From the NCBI RefSeq assembly GCF_029959445.1, contig NZ_JASCOR010000023.1, positions 1 through 39,977 on the forward strand: 39,977 bases of DNA, given 5' to 3'. A program made the position numbers and the translations under genes. This document shows, piece after piece, positions 24,752 to 33,350 of this stretch. Source of the stretch: Stenotrophomonas sp. PS02298 (GTDB taxonomy: Bacteria > Pseudomonadota > Gammaproteobacteria > Xanthomonadales > Xanthomonadaceae). Each line of letters begins with the position of its first letter. Position 1 is the stretch's first letter. The notes under the pieces were generated by a model. It was given only the letters and a program-made list of their open reading frames with translations, ran no database searches and had not been told where the DNA came from.

Positions 24752-27328
24752 ATGATGACGTTTTCGACACGCCGCGTTGCCCTGGTTGGCGCGCTGGCAG
24801 TGGGTATCGCGGTGCTGGCCGGCTGCAACAGCGGCGACAAGGGTGCACCGCAGGCGGCCACGGCCGATGCCGCGTATGACGGCACGATCCATCCGGAACA
24901 GTGGCCGGTGGTGGAATGGCCGCTGGCGGAAGATCCGGCGCTGGAAAAGCGCGTCAACGATCTGCTGGCGACGATGACGCTGGAGGAGAAGGTCGGCCAG
25001 CTGGTGCAGGGCGACCTGGCCAGCATCACCCCGGACGACGTGCGCAAGTACCGGCTGGGCTCGATCCTGGCCGGTGGCAGCTCCGACCCGGGTGGCAAGT
25101 ACAACGCACCGGCCAAGGACTGGCTGCAGGTGGCCGATGACTTCTGGGCCGCGTCGATGGATACCAGCGGTGGCGGCAAGGCGATTCCACTGCTGTTCGG
25201 TATCGATGCGATGCACGGCCAGAGCAACGTGGTGGGCGCGACGCTGTTCCCGCACAATGTTGGTCTGGGCGCCACCCGCAACGTTGAACTGCAGCGCCGG
25301 ATCGGCCAGATCACCGCCGCCGAAACCCGCGCCACTGGCATGGAGTGGGCGTTCGCGCCGACCGTGGCGGTGCCGCAGGACGTGCGTTGGGGCCGCGCCT
25401 ATGAAGGCTATTCGGAGAACCCGCAGCTGGTGGCCGAGTTCGCCGCGGCGATGGTCGAAGGCCTGCAGGGCAAGGTCGGCGCGCCGGACTTTCTCGACGA
25501 CAAGCACGTGATGGTGTCGGTCAAGCATTTCGTTGGCGACGGCGGCACCACCGACGGCAAGGACCAGGGCGATACCGCGGTCAGCGAGGCCGAGCTGCGT
25601 GATGTCCACAGCGCCGGTTACGTCACCGCCATCAAGGCCGGTGCACAGTCGGTGATGGCTTCGTTCAACAGCTTCCACGGGGTCAAGATGCACGGCCACA
25701 AGCCGCTGCTGACCGACGTGCTGAAGGGCCGCATGAACTACGGCGGCTTCGTGGTCGGCGACTGGAATGGCCATGGCCAGATTCCCGGTTGCAGCACCAC
25801 CGATTGCCCTGCCACCTATGACGCCGGCCTGGACATGGCGATGGCCACCGACAGCTGGAAGGGCATGTACGAGTCCACCGTGGCCGCGGTGAAGTCGGGC
25901 AAGCTCTCGACCGAGCGTCTGGATGACGCCGTGCGTCGCGTGCTGCGGGTGAAGTTCCGCATGAACCTGTTCGATGCGCCGAAGCCTTCGGCGCGTGCAC
26001 TGGGCGGCAAGTTTGAACTGCTGGGCGCAGCCGAGCACCGCGCGGTCGCCCGTCAGGCCGTGCGCGAATCGCTGGTGCTGTTGAAGAACAACAACGGCAT
26101 CCTGCCGCTGCGCGCCGACCAGAAGGTGCTGGTGGCCGGTGATGGCGCCGATAACATCGGCAAGCAGGCCGGTGGTTGGACCTTGAACTGGCAGGGCACC
26201 GGCACCACCCGTGCTGACTTCCCCAACGCCGACACCATCTGGGAAGGCCTGCAGCGTGAAGTCAGTGCTGCTGGTGGCAGCGCCGAGCTGGCGGTCGATG
26301 GCAAGTACAAGGCCAAGCCGGATGTGGCGGTGGTGGTGTTCGGCGAAGAGCCTTATGCCGAGTTCCAGGGTGACATCCCCAACCTGTTGTACAAGCCGGG
26401 CAACGATGCCGATCTGGAGCTGCTCAAGCGCCTGAAGAGCGAAGGCATTCCGGTGGTGGCGGTGTTCATCAGCGGTCGTCCGCTGTGGATGAACCGCGAG
26501 ATCAATGCTTCCGACGCCTTCGTCGCGGCCTGGTTGCCGGGTTCGGAAGGCGCGGGTATCGCCGATGTGCTGCTGCGCAAGGCCGATGGCAGCGTCAACC
26601 ACGACTTCAAGGGCAAGCTCAGCTTCTCCTGGCCGCGCACCGCGATCGACTCGGCGGTCAACAAGCCGGGCCACAACCCGCTGTACAAGTTCGGCCACGG
26701 CCTGAGCTACGCCGACAAGGGAGATGTGGCAGCGCTGCCGGAAGACTCCGGCGTGACCGGTGAGCAGGCCGGTAGCGGCGTGTACTTCGCCAAGGGCCGC
26801 CCGGCGCTGGGCCTGTCGCTGCAGCTGTCCAGTGCATCGCAGCCTGACATGCCGGCCACCACCGTGCCGACCGTACTGGCTGACGGCACCTTGAGGATGA
26901 CCGCGGTCGATCACAAGGCGCAGGAAGATGCACGCCGCCTGCAGTGGTCGGGCACGGCACTGGCAAAGTTCGCCTTGATTGCCGCCACGCCCATTGACGT
27001 CACCCGCGAGAGCAACGGCGACGTGCAGCTGCAGTTGACGCTGCGCCGCGACAGCGCGGTATCGGCACCGTTGACGGTGGGTGTGGGCTGCGGTGCGGGT
27101 TGTGCGGCCAAGGTCGACCTGCAAGCCACCTTGTCGGCCATTCCGGCCGGCAAGTGGGTCAGCGTTGGCGTACCGCTCAAGTGCTTTGCCGCCGCGGGTG
27201 CGGATCTGTCCAGGATCCAACGTACCACTGAGCTGGAAACGGCTGCCGTTGCGGATATTTCGGTATCACGGATCGCTCTTGGCGCTGCCGGTGAGGCCGA
27301 GGTAAACGTAGACTGCGCAACACGCTGA
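24752..27328 (+). CDS. GH3 beta-glucosidase / exo-beta-glucanase, lipoprotein
   Basis: An 858-residue family 3 glycoside hydrolase of the ExoP-like glucan 1,4-beta-glucosidase group. A lipoprotein signal with lipobox VLAGC lies near residue 25. The N-terminal (alpha/beta)8 barrel contains KHFVGDGGTTDGKDQGDT and the nucleophile D337 in GGFVVGDWNGHGQ. The second alpha/beta domain has AWLPGSEGAG, a likely acid/base Glu loop. A C-terminal beta domain typical of ExoP-type enzymes follows (about 690-858). It would remove glucose from the non-reducing end of xyloglucan oligosaccharides once GH31 has stripped xylose, and from cello-oligosaccharides. The start was taken as the ATG at 24752 after GGAGGG; an adjacent ATG and an upstream TTG overlapping the previous stop also exist. 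Confidence 0.92.
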   Translation: MMTFSTRRVALVGALAVGIAVLAGCNSGDKGAPQAATADAAYDGTIHPEQWPVVEWPLAEDPALEKRVNDLLATMTLEEKVGQLVQGDLASITPDDVRKYRLGSILAGGSSDPGGKYNAPAKDWLQVADDFWAASMDTSGGGKAIPLLFGIDAMHGQSNVVGATLFPHNVGLGATRNVELQRRIGQITAAETRATGMEWAFAPTVAVPQDVRWGRAYEGYSENPQLVAEFAAAMVEGLQGKVGAPDFLDDKHVMVSVKHFVGDGGTTDGKDQGDTAVSEAELRDVHSAGYVTAIKAGAQSVMASFNSFHGVKMHGHKPLLTDVLKGRMNYGGFVVGDWNGHGQIPGCSTTDCPATYDAGLDMAMATDSWKGMYESTVAAVKSGKLSTERLDDAVRRVLRVKFRMNLFDAPKPSARALGGKFELLGAAEHRAVARQAVRESLVLLKNNNGILPLRADQKVLVAGDGADNIGKQAGGWTLNWQGTGTTRADFPNADTIWEGLQREVSAAGGSAELAVDGKYKAKPDVAVVVFGEEPYAEFQGDIPNLLYKPGNDADLELLKRLKSEGIPVVAVFISGRPLWMNREINASDAFVAAWLPGSEGAGIADVLLRKADGSVNHDFKGKLSFSWPRTAIDSAVNKPGHNPLYKFGHGLSYADKGDVAALPEDSGVTGEQAGSGVYFAKGRPALGLSLQLSSASQPDMPATTVPTVLADGTLRMTAVDHKAQEDARRLQWSGTALAKFALIAATPIDVTRESNGDVQLQLTLRRDSAVSAPLTVGVGCGAGCAAKVDLQATLSAIPAGKWVSVGVPLKCFAAAGADLSRIQRTTELETAAVADISVSRIALGAAGEAEVNVDCATR

Positions 27329-27447
27329 AACAGCGAAAGCGCCGGTACGGGAGGGTGCCGGCGCACCTGATGATGTGGCCCGTTGGGGTCGGTAGCGAAA
27401 GGGCGCAGGGATGACAGCCCGGTCGGTGCACAACAGGGAGTGATGAG
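27329..27447. promoter_or_regulatory. GH3-symporter intergenic leader with GC-rich hairpin
   Basis: This 119-base gap is the longest inside the xyloglucan locus. GCGCCGG at 27339-27345 pairs with CCGGCGC at 27358-27364 to form a seven-bp GC hairpin without a T-tract. It could stabilise the upstream mRNA or mark partial transcriptional separation of the downstream symporter. An AGGGAG Shine-Dalgarno precedes the symporter ATG. No clear promoter elements were found. Confidence 0.4.
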
Positions 27448-29010
27448 ATGGGTTTGGGTACGTTGGATATCGCGATCGTACTGGTCTACCTGGCCGGTAT
27501 CTTCGTTCTTGCGCAATGGGTGTCGCGGGAGAAAGCCGGGCACAGCAAGGACGCCAAGGACTACTTCCTGGCCAGCAAGTCATTGCCGTGGTGGGCGATC
27601 GGCGCCTCCTTGATCGCGGCGAATATTTCCGCCGAGCAGATCATCGGCATGTCCGGTTCGGGTTATGCGATCGGTCTGGCGGTGGCCTCGTATGAGTGGA
27701 TGGCGGCACTGACCCTGTTGATCGTCGGCAAGTGGTTCCTGCCGGTGTTCCTGCGCAACGGCATCTACACCATGCCGCAGTTCCTGGAACAGCGTTATGG
27801 AAGCCGCATACGCACGGTGATGGCGGTGTTCTGGCTGGGCCTGTACGTGTTCGTCAACGTCACTTCGATCCTGTGGCTGGGCGCGGTGGCGGTCAACCAG
27901 GTCACCGGCATCGACCAGATGACCGCAGTGGTGCTGATCGGCGTGTTCGCGCTGCTGTACCAGCTGTACGGCGGGCTCAAGGCAGTGGCACTGACCGACA
28001 TCGTGCAGGTCACGCTGCTGGTGCTCGGCGGCCTGTTCGTTGCAGGGCTGACCTTGAACCAGCTCGGCGATGGTGCCGGCATCGTCGCCGGTTTCAACAA
28101 GTTGTGGCAGGCGCAGCCGGGTCACTTCGAGATGATCCTCAGCAAGGACAACCCCTTCTACAAGGACCTGCCAGGCCTGAGCGTGCTGCTGGGTGGCCTG
28201 TGGATCATGAACATCAGCTACTGGGGCTTCAACCAGTACATCATCCAGCGTGCGCTGGCGGCCAAGAGCATCGGTGAAGCACAGAAGGGCGTGTTGTTTG
28301 CTGCGTTCCTGAAGCTGTTGATGCCGGTGATCGTGGTATTGCCGGGTATCGCCGCGGTGATGCTGGCACCGAACCTGGACAAGCCGGACCAGGCCTATCC
28401 GACGATGATGCGGATGCTGCCGACCGGTGTGCTCGGCCTGGTGTTTGCCGCGCTGGTGGCGGCCATCGTTGCCTCGCTGGCATCGAAGATCAATTCGGTG
28501 GCGACCATCTTCACCTTGGATTTCTACGCCAAGCGCAATCCCGAAGCGGATCAGACCAAGCTGGTGCGTGTGGGCCGTATCGCTGCGGTGGTGGCGGTGG
28601 TGCTGGGTATTCTCACCGCCAAGCCCTTGCTGGGCAGCTTCGACCAGGCGTTCCAGTACATCCAGGAATACACCGGCTTCTTCACCCCGGGCATCGTGGT
28701 GATCTTCATGCTGGGCCTGTTCTGGAAGCGTGCCAATGAGGCGGGTGCCTTGTCGGCGGCGATTGGTTCGTTCGTGTTGTCGATCGTGTTGAAGCTGGCC
28801 TGGCCGGCATTGCCCTTCATCGACCGCGTCGGCCTGGTGTTCCTGCTGGCGTTGGCCTTGGCGGTAGGCGTATCACTGTTGACGCCGGCGGCGCCGGAGA
28901 AGGACATCATCGACACCCGCGACGTGGATTACCGCACGGGCGGCGTGTTCAACATCGGCTCGGTGGCGGTGATCGCGATCCTGGTCGCGCTGTACGCGGC
29001 GTTCTGGTGA
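27448..29010 (+). CDS. Sodium:solute (SGLT-like) sugar symporter
   Basis: A 520-residue inner-membrane transporter of the sodium:solute symporter family with about 13-14 membrane segments. Signatures are IGASLIAANISAEQIIGMSGSGYAIG in TM1-2 (the region binding sodium and sugar), WLGLYVFVNVTSILWLGAVAV, YGGLKAVALTDIVQ and the TM8-region VAAIVASLASKINSVATIFTLDFY. It resembles SGLT-type transporters for glucose or galactose rather than proline. As the last gene of the locus it probably imports glucose or galactose released in the periplasm, complementing the proton-driven MFS porter. The ATG at 27448 follows AGGGAGTGATGAG. The 5' gap leaves open a separate promoter. Substrate is inferred. Confidence 0.88.
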   Translation: MGLGTLDIAIVLVYLAGIFVLAQWVSREKAGHSKDAKDYFLASKSLPWWAIGASLIAANISAEQIIGMSGSGYAIGLAVASYEWMAALTLLIVGKWFLPVFLRNGIYTMPQFLEQRYGSRIRTVMAVFWLGLYVFVNVTSILWLGAVAVNQVTGIDQMTAVVLIGVFALLYQLYGGLKAVALTDIVQVTLLVLGGLFVAGLTLNQLGDGAGIVAGFNKLWQAQPGHFEMILSKDNPFYKDLPGLSVLLGGLWIMNISYWGFNQYIIQRALAAKSIGEAQKGVLFAAFLKLLMPVIVVLPGIAAVMLAPNLDKPDQAYPTMMRMLPTGVLGLVFAALVAAIVASLASKINSVATIFTLDFYAKRNPEADQTKLVRVGRIAAVVAVVLGILTAKPLLGSFDQAFQYIQEYTGFFTPGIVVIFMLGLFWKRANEAGALSAAIGSFVLSIVLKLAWPALPFIDRVGLVFLLALALAVGVSLLTPAAPEKDIIDTRDVDYRTGGVFNIGSVAVIAILVALYAAFW

Positions 29011-29022
29011 TCTGAGCTTGAG

Positions 29023-29074
29023 CCCCTCTCCCTCCGGGAGAGGGGTTGGTGAGAGGGTGAGGTGCGAAGCACCT
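29023..29074. repeat. REP-like double hairpin downstream of the symporter
   Basis: CCCCTCTCCC (29023-29032) and GGGAGAGGGG (29036-29045) form a perfect ten-bp stem with a TCC loop. A second small hairpin, AGGTGC-GAA-GCACCT, lies at 29060-29074. The first begins 13 bases after the symporter stop and is of a type widely dispersed in proteobacterial intergenic regions. It may protect the 3' end of the locus transcript or act as an inefficient terminator; no T-run follows. Confidence 0.65.
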
Positions 29075-29123
29075 TGTAGAAGCCAGAAGCAGAAGCTCAA
29101 AGGCAAAAACTCAACGCAAAGCA

Positions 29124-29384
<261 letters not shown>

Positions 29385-29477
29385 GCTCTTGGCTCTTGGC
29401 GCGAACCAAGCCTCGGGCGCGCTGCGCTTATCCGTGCGACCAATCCAAGCGCAAACATCAATCCAAGGCTTGCAGGG
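29385..29477. other. Short non-coding tail before the tlpA stop
   Basis: This 93-base interval lies between the right REP arm and the end of the convergent tlpA gene. It is mildly CTTGG/CAAG-rich. I see no gene, promoter or T-tract terminator in it. Confidence 0.4.
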
Positions 29478-30068
29478 TCACTGCCTGGCAGCAGGCTCCA
29501 CACCGGCAACCCACGCATCAATCTCACCAACCTTGAACGGCCCAAGCTTCTGCTTGAGCACGCGTCCCTGCGCATCAACCAATACGCTGTATGGCAGCAG
29601 CCCCTGCGAATTGCCCAGCTTGACGCTGGCATCCTGCGGCCCCGGCGTTTCGATCACGATCGGGTAATACACCGGCACGTTGCCAAGGAAATCCAGCACC
29701 GCTTCCGGCGTGTCCAAGGCCAAGCCCACCACCTGCGGTCCAGTGTCCGCATGACGCGCAGCAAAACGCGCCAACTCGGGCATCTCCTCGATGCAGGGCG
29801 CACACCAGCTGGCCCATACATTGATCAACAGCGGCTTGCCCTTGAACTGGTCCGGGAACTTCACCGGCATGCCATCCAGGTCGGGCAGGGTGAATGAAGG
29901 CATCAATTCGCCGACACGCACACCCTGCACCGGCGTCGCCGATTTCAGCGGTGCAGAGGGCGTGCTCATCGACGGCAGTGGCGGTGTGGCCGGGCGGCTC
30001 AGCCATGCACCGGCCGACAGCCCGGCTGCGGCCGCGATACCTGCCACCCACCACACGGCGCGGCGCAT
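29478..30068 (-). CDS. TlpA/ResA-like membrane-anchored thioredoxin
   Basis: A 196-residue periplasmic thiol-disulfide oxidoreductase anchored by an N-terminal membrane segment (VWWVAGIAAAAGLSAGAWL). The thioredoxin fold carries the redox motif WCAPC (C89, C92) in LLINVWASWCAPCIEEMPEL, and a cis-proline is probable at GLLPYSVLVD. The stretch GELMPSFTLPDLDG is typical of AhpC/TSA-Redoxin TlpA-like proteins. Its ATG overlaps the dsbD stop by one base (TGATG), so it is translationally coupled to DsbD and probably receives electrons from it. Candidate roles are reduction of periplasmic thiols, for example for cytochrome c maturation or copper handling; none can be chosen from sequence. Confidence 0.88.
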   Translation of the reverse strand: MRRAVWWVAGIAAAAGLSAGAWLSRPATPPLPSMSTPSAPLKSATPVQGVRVGELMPSFTLPDLDGMPVKFPDQFKGKPLLINVWASWCAPCIEEMPELARFAARHADTGPQVVGLALDTPEAVLDFLGNVPVYYPIVIETPGPQDASVKLGNSQGLLPYSVLVDAQGRVLKQKLGPFKVGEIDAWVAGVEPAARQ

Positions 30069-32428
30069 CAGCGTGCCGCGCGCAGCAGCGCTTCTTCAGC
30101 GATGGATTGGGTGAGTACGGTCGGCAGCACGCGCGGCGGTGCACCCGGTCCATACACCACATACAGCGGCACACCGACAGCCTTGTGCTGCTCGAGGAAG
30201 GCGCTGATCTGTGGATCCACATTGGTCCAGTCGCCGCGCATGTACACCGCGTTGACCTGCTTGAGCGTGTCACGGAACTTGTCGCGGTCCAGCACGTTGC
30301 GTTCGTTGGCCTTGCAGGTGACACACCAGTCGGCCGTCATGTTGACGAACACCACGCGGTTATCGGCGCGCAGGCGGTCCAGCATCTGCGGCGAATAGGA
30401 CACCGTGCCTTCGCTGGCGATGGCTGCGCCCGGCGGCGGCAGGCGGGTCACGCCCCACACCGGCACCAGCGCCAGCAGCGCGATCACCGCGCCCAGCACC
30501 ATGCCGATCCGACGGCTGTGCCAGCGGCTGCGTTCAAACCACCACAGGCCCAGCGCCAGCAGGGTCAGGCCGATCAGCATCAGGCCCATCGCATCAATGC
30601 CACGCTGCTTGCCCAGCACCCACAACAGCCAGATGGCGGTGAGGTACATCGGGAAGGCCATCACGTGCTTGAAGGTTTCCATCCATGCGCCCGGCTTGGG
30701 CAGCCGCTCGGCCAGCGCTGGTACAAAACCGATCAGCAGGAACGGCAGTGCCAGACCCAGCCCCAATGCCAGGAACACAAGCAGTGCCAAGGCCGGCGGT
30801 GCGGTGAAGGCGTAGGCCAAGGCCGGGCCCATGAACGGCGCGATGCAGGGGCTGGCGACCACGCAGGCAAGCACGCCGGTGAAAAAATCACCGCTGGGGC
30901 CGCTGCGACTGGCGAGGCTCTGGCCCAGTTGGCCGGCATTGCCGCCCAGGGTGAACAGCCCGGACAGGCTCAGGCCAACGACGAACATCAGGTACACCAG
31001 TGCGGCGATGAACCACGGGTGCTGCAACTGGAAGCCCCAGCCGGCCGCCTGGCCGGCTGCGCGCAGTGCCAGCACCAGGCCACCAATCGCGGCAAACGCA
31101 ACCAGCACGCCTGCCGTATACCAAAGTGCGTGGCTGCGCGCGCGCTGGCGGCTCTCGCCACTCTGTGCAACGCCCAGCACCTTCAGCGACAGAATCGGCA
31201 GGACGCAGGGCATCAGATTGAGGATCAGGCCGCCAGCCAGCGCCAGCAGCAGAACCCACAGCAGCGAGCCGTTGCCGGCGGTATCGGCGGGCGGTTGGCT
31301 GCGGCGGGTATTGTCGGCGGACGCATCGGGTGCGGCTTCGGCCAGGCTGGCAGCTGCAGCAGCCGGACGCACTACCAGCGGCTGCGGTGTCGGCGGGTTG
31401 GCCGGGTCGATCAGCGGCATCGGCGGAACTTCGCCCTTCTTGCCGGCCGGCAACGGCTGGATCACCAAGGGAGCAACTGCCAGTTCTTCTTTTTCCTTCG
31501 ACGAGATCTTGCCGGCGGGCAGCGACAGCCGCACCCGGCGGGTCATCGGTGGATAGCAGATACCGTCGGTCTGGCAGCCCTGGAATGTGACAACCAGAGT
31601 GGCCGGCGTGGCGTCGGGCTTGTCGCGGCGCAATGGCAGCGGCACATCGACCTGGTCGAAATAGACCACCACGTTGCCGAAATGCTCGTCGCGGTAGGGC
31701 TTGCCGGCGGGCCATTGTGGGCGGCCGGCGCGCACGCCATCGGCGCCTTCCAGTGCCAGCGAGGTGCGGTCGCGGTACAGGTAATAGCCCGGTGCCGGCG
31801 AGAAGCGCAGCAGCAGGCGGTTGCCGTTGTCGACGATGGCCTCGAAGCCGAAGGCCTTTTCCGAGGGCAGCGGCAGGCCCTGCACGGCGGGCGCGCCGGG
31901 CAGGCTGAGGCCGCCACCGTTGTTGCCGGCGAGCGGGTTGAAGATGGGTGCGGAAGACGGTGCAGCGGCCGCAGCCGCGGGCGCGGCGCCGCTTGCTGCG
32001 GGCAGTCTTACTTCGACGTTGCGCTTTTGCGGCGGGTAGCACACGCCGGCATCGGCACAGCCCTGGTAGCGGACTTCGAGGGTGACGCTGGTGGCGCCCG
32101 CGTCGGCGGTACCCGGCAGGACCGCGCGCAGCTGGCGATGGTAGGTCTCCACATCGCCAAAGAATTCGTCGTGCTTCTTCTCGCCCTGTGGCATCTGCAG
32201 CGCGCCGGCAGTGAAGCCGGGGCCGGCTTTGACACTGGTGCGGTGATGGTAGAGGTAATAGCCCGGGGCGATGTCCCAGCGCAGCTCGATGCGGTCGCGG
32301 CTGAGAGCCTCGGCACGCAGGGCAAAGGCCTGGTCTACCGGTAGCAGGTCTTTCTCATTGATGGCCAGCGCCGGCAGGGCGGCCAGGGAAAGCAGGCAGA
32401 AAGCGGCAAATTGTCGCAACAGCATCAT
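30068..32428 (-). CDS. dsbD: Protein-disulfide reductase DsbD with two tandem alpha domains
   Basis: A 786-residue inner-membrane reductase moving electrons from cytoplasmic thioredoxin to periplasmic proteins. After a signal peptide (cut near residue 22) come two homologous DsbD-alpha domains. The first spans about 30-143 with C124/C130 in YQGCADAGVCYPP. The second spans about 190-303 with C285/C291 in FQGCQTDGICYPP. A Pro/Ala-rich linker leads to eight membrane segments with cysteines in NLMPCVLPILSLK and ASPCIAPFMGPALA. A C-terminal thioredoxin-like gamma domain carries C702/C705 (WCVTC). E. coli DsbD has one alpha domain and about 565 residues, so the extra length is mainly the duplication and linkers. 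It lies between cutA (three-base gap) and tlpA. Confidence 0.95.
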   Translation of the reverse strand: MMLLRQFAAFCLLSLAALPALAINEKDLLPVDQAFALRAEALSRDRIELRWDIAPGYYLYHHRTSVKAGPGFTAGALQMPQGEKKHDEFFGDVETYHRQLRAVLPGTADAGATSVTLEVRYQGCADAGVCYPPQKRNVEVRLPAASGAAPAAAAAAPSSAPIFNPLAGNNGGGLSLPGAPAVQGLPLPSEKAFGFEAIVDNGNRLLLRFSPAPGYYLYRDRTSLALEGADGVRAGRPQWPAGKPYRDEHFGNVVVYFDQVDVPLPLRRDKPDATPATLVVTFQGCQTDGICYPPMTRRVRLSLPAGKISSKEKEELAVAPLVIQPLPAGKKGEVPPMPLIDPANPPTPQPLVVRPAAAAASLAEAAPDASADNTRRSQPPADTAGNGSLLWVLLLALAGGLILNLMPCVLPILSLKVLGVAQSGESRQRARSHALWYTAGVLVAFAAIGGLVLALRAAGQAAGWGFQLQHPWFIAALVYLMFVVGLSLSGLFTLGGNAGQLGQSLASRSGPSGDFFTGVLACVVASPCIAPFMGPALAYAFTAPPALALLVFLALGLGLALPFLLIGFVPALAERLPKPGAWMETFKHVMAFPMYLTAIWLLWVLGKQRGIDAMGLMLIGLTLLALGLWWFERSRWHSRRIGMVLGAVIALLALVPVWGVTRLPPPGAAIASEGTVSYSPQMLDRLRADNRVVFVNMTADWCVTCKANERNVLDRDKFRDTLKQVNAVYMRGDWTNVDPQISAFLEQHKAVGVPLYVVYGPGAPPRVLPTVLTQSIAEEALLRAAR

Positions 32429-32431
32429 TAA

Positions 32432-32755
32432 TTATGTTTCCTCCCGGGTCTGCGCCCGGATCCAATCCAGATACGCCGGCAGGCCGGCGCTGGGGGAGAT
32501 CGCCACGATCTCCGGCAATTCATAAGGGTGGTGCAACCTGATCGCGGCGCTCAACGCGTCCAACCGATCAGCACAGGTTTTTATAACAAGCTGAATCTCT
32601 TCAGCTTGTTCAATCTGCTCCTGCCAGCGGTACACAGACCGCATCGCAGGCAACAAGTTCACGCAGGCAGCCAAACGCTGCTCCACCAGATGGTGAGCCA
32701 AGGCCTGCGCGGTTTGTTCGTCGGGGCAGGTGCAGAAGACCAGTCTTACGTCCAT
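32432..32755 (-). CDS. cutA: Divalent-cation tolerance protein CutA
   Basis: A 107-residue small trimeric cytoplasmic protein of the CutA1 family. Recognisable features are the N-terminal VRLVFCTCPDEQTAQALA, ACVNLLPAMRSVYRWQ, EEIQLVIKT, and HPYELPEIVAISPSAGLPAYLDWI at the C-terminus, all at their usual spacing. The family is linked to copper tolerance and signal-transduction-like folds, but its biochemical role is not settled. It is the first gene of a minus-strand operon with dsbD and tlpA; in E. coli cutA also sits directly upstream of dsbD. The start lies in the divergent region shared with the pilin operon. Confidence 0.95.
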   Translation of the reverse strand: MDVRLVFCTCPDEQTAQALAHHLVEQRLAACVNLLPAMRSVYRWQEQIEQAEEIQLVIKTCADRLDALSAAIRLHHPYELPEIVAISPSAGLPAYLDWIRAQTREET

Positions 32756-32801
32756 CGAGCCATTGTGGCAGAAGCGCTTGAGGCGTTTTCGGATGGAAGT
32801 G

Positions 32802-32829
32802 TTGACATCGTTGTCATGAATTGTATATT
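32802..32829 (+). promoter_or_regulatory. Sigma-70-type promoter of the pilin operon
   Basis: TTGACA (-35) at 32802-32807 and TATATT (-10) at 32824-32829 are separated by 16 bases, close to the sigma-70 consensus. Transcription would start near 32836, giving a leader of about 105 bases before the first pilin ATG at 32943. No sigma-54 GG-N10-GC element typical of major pilin genes was noticed. This fits a constitutive minor-pilin operon. Confidence 0.7.
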
Positions 32830-32942
32830 GCGGCCGGTCACAGTTTCACGCGGTTTTCATCTAACGCCAGATGGACGCCAATTCCTACGAAGGTTCTTGT
32901 CACGGCGGATGCAGGTGTTCGCAGGGCTCTACAGGGGGGCAT

Positions 32943-33350
32943 ATGCAGCAACACAAAAACCGGGGCTTCACGCTGATCGAGCTGATGATCGTCGTGGCCA
33001 TCATTGCCATTTTGGCCGGCATCGCCATTCCGCTGTACTCGGACTACGTTCTGCGCAGCAAGCTCCGTACAGCGCAGAGCGATTTGATGGCGTTGTCCAG
33101 TACGGTCGAGAATTTCCGCCAGCGCACCCTGGGCTACCCCGCCAGTGACGCGGCAGCCAAGAAGGGCTGGAATGCGGCGACCAAGGCTGGCCAGTTCACC
33201 TATAGCTATACCACCACCAACAGTGGTTATGAGCTCAAGGCGGTCGCCGGCAGCGCGTTGGGCAAGGCCAGTGGCTGCACACTCAAGCTTGATTCGGACA
33301 ACAGCCGCACGGTGTCCGGCAACTGTGCCGGCGTGAGTGACTGGCCATGA
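32943..33350 (+). CDS. Type IV pilin-like protein, PilE type
   Basis: A 135-residue type IVa pilin-like protein. Its eight-residue leader MQQHKNRG is cleaved by prepilin peptidase before [22 protein letters not shown], with Phe+1 and Glu+5 both present. The globular part has a late cysteine pair (SGCTLKL and GNCAG) that would form the C-terminal disulfide loop. The sequence resembles PilE minor pilins that close the fimT-pilVWXY1E operons of other Xanthomonadaceae, but here it stands first. The ATG at 32943 has an AGGGGGG Shine-Dalgarno. Its TGA overlaps the next gene (ATGA). It could be a minor pilin or a small major subunit of a dedicated pseudopilus; the first is more likely. Confidence 0.88.
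   Translation: MQQHKNRGFTLIELMIVVAIIAILAGIAIPLYSDYVLRSKLRTAQSDLMALSSTVENFRQRTLGYPASDAAAKKGWNAATKAGQFTYSYTTTNSGYELKAVAGSALGKASGCTLKLDSDNSRTVSGNCAGVSDWP

Noticed and set aside
27339..27364. GC hairpin as an intrinsic terminator after GH3
   Set aside because: There is no T-tract after the stem, so it was annotated only as a leader hairpin.
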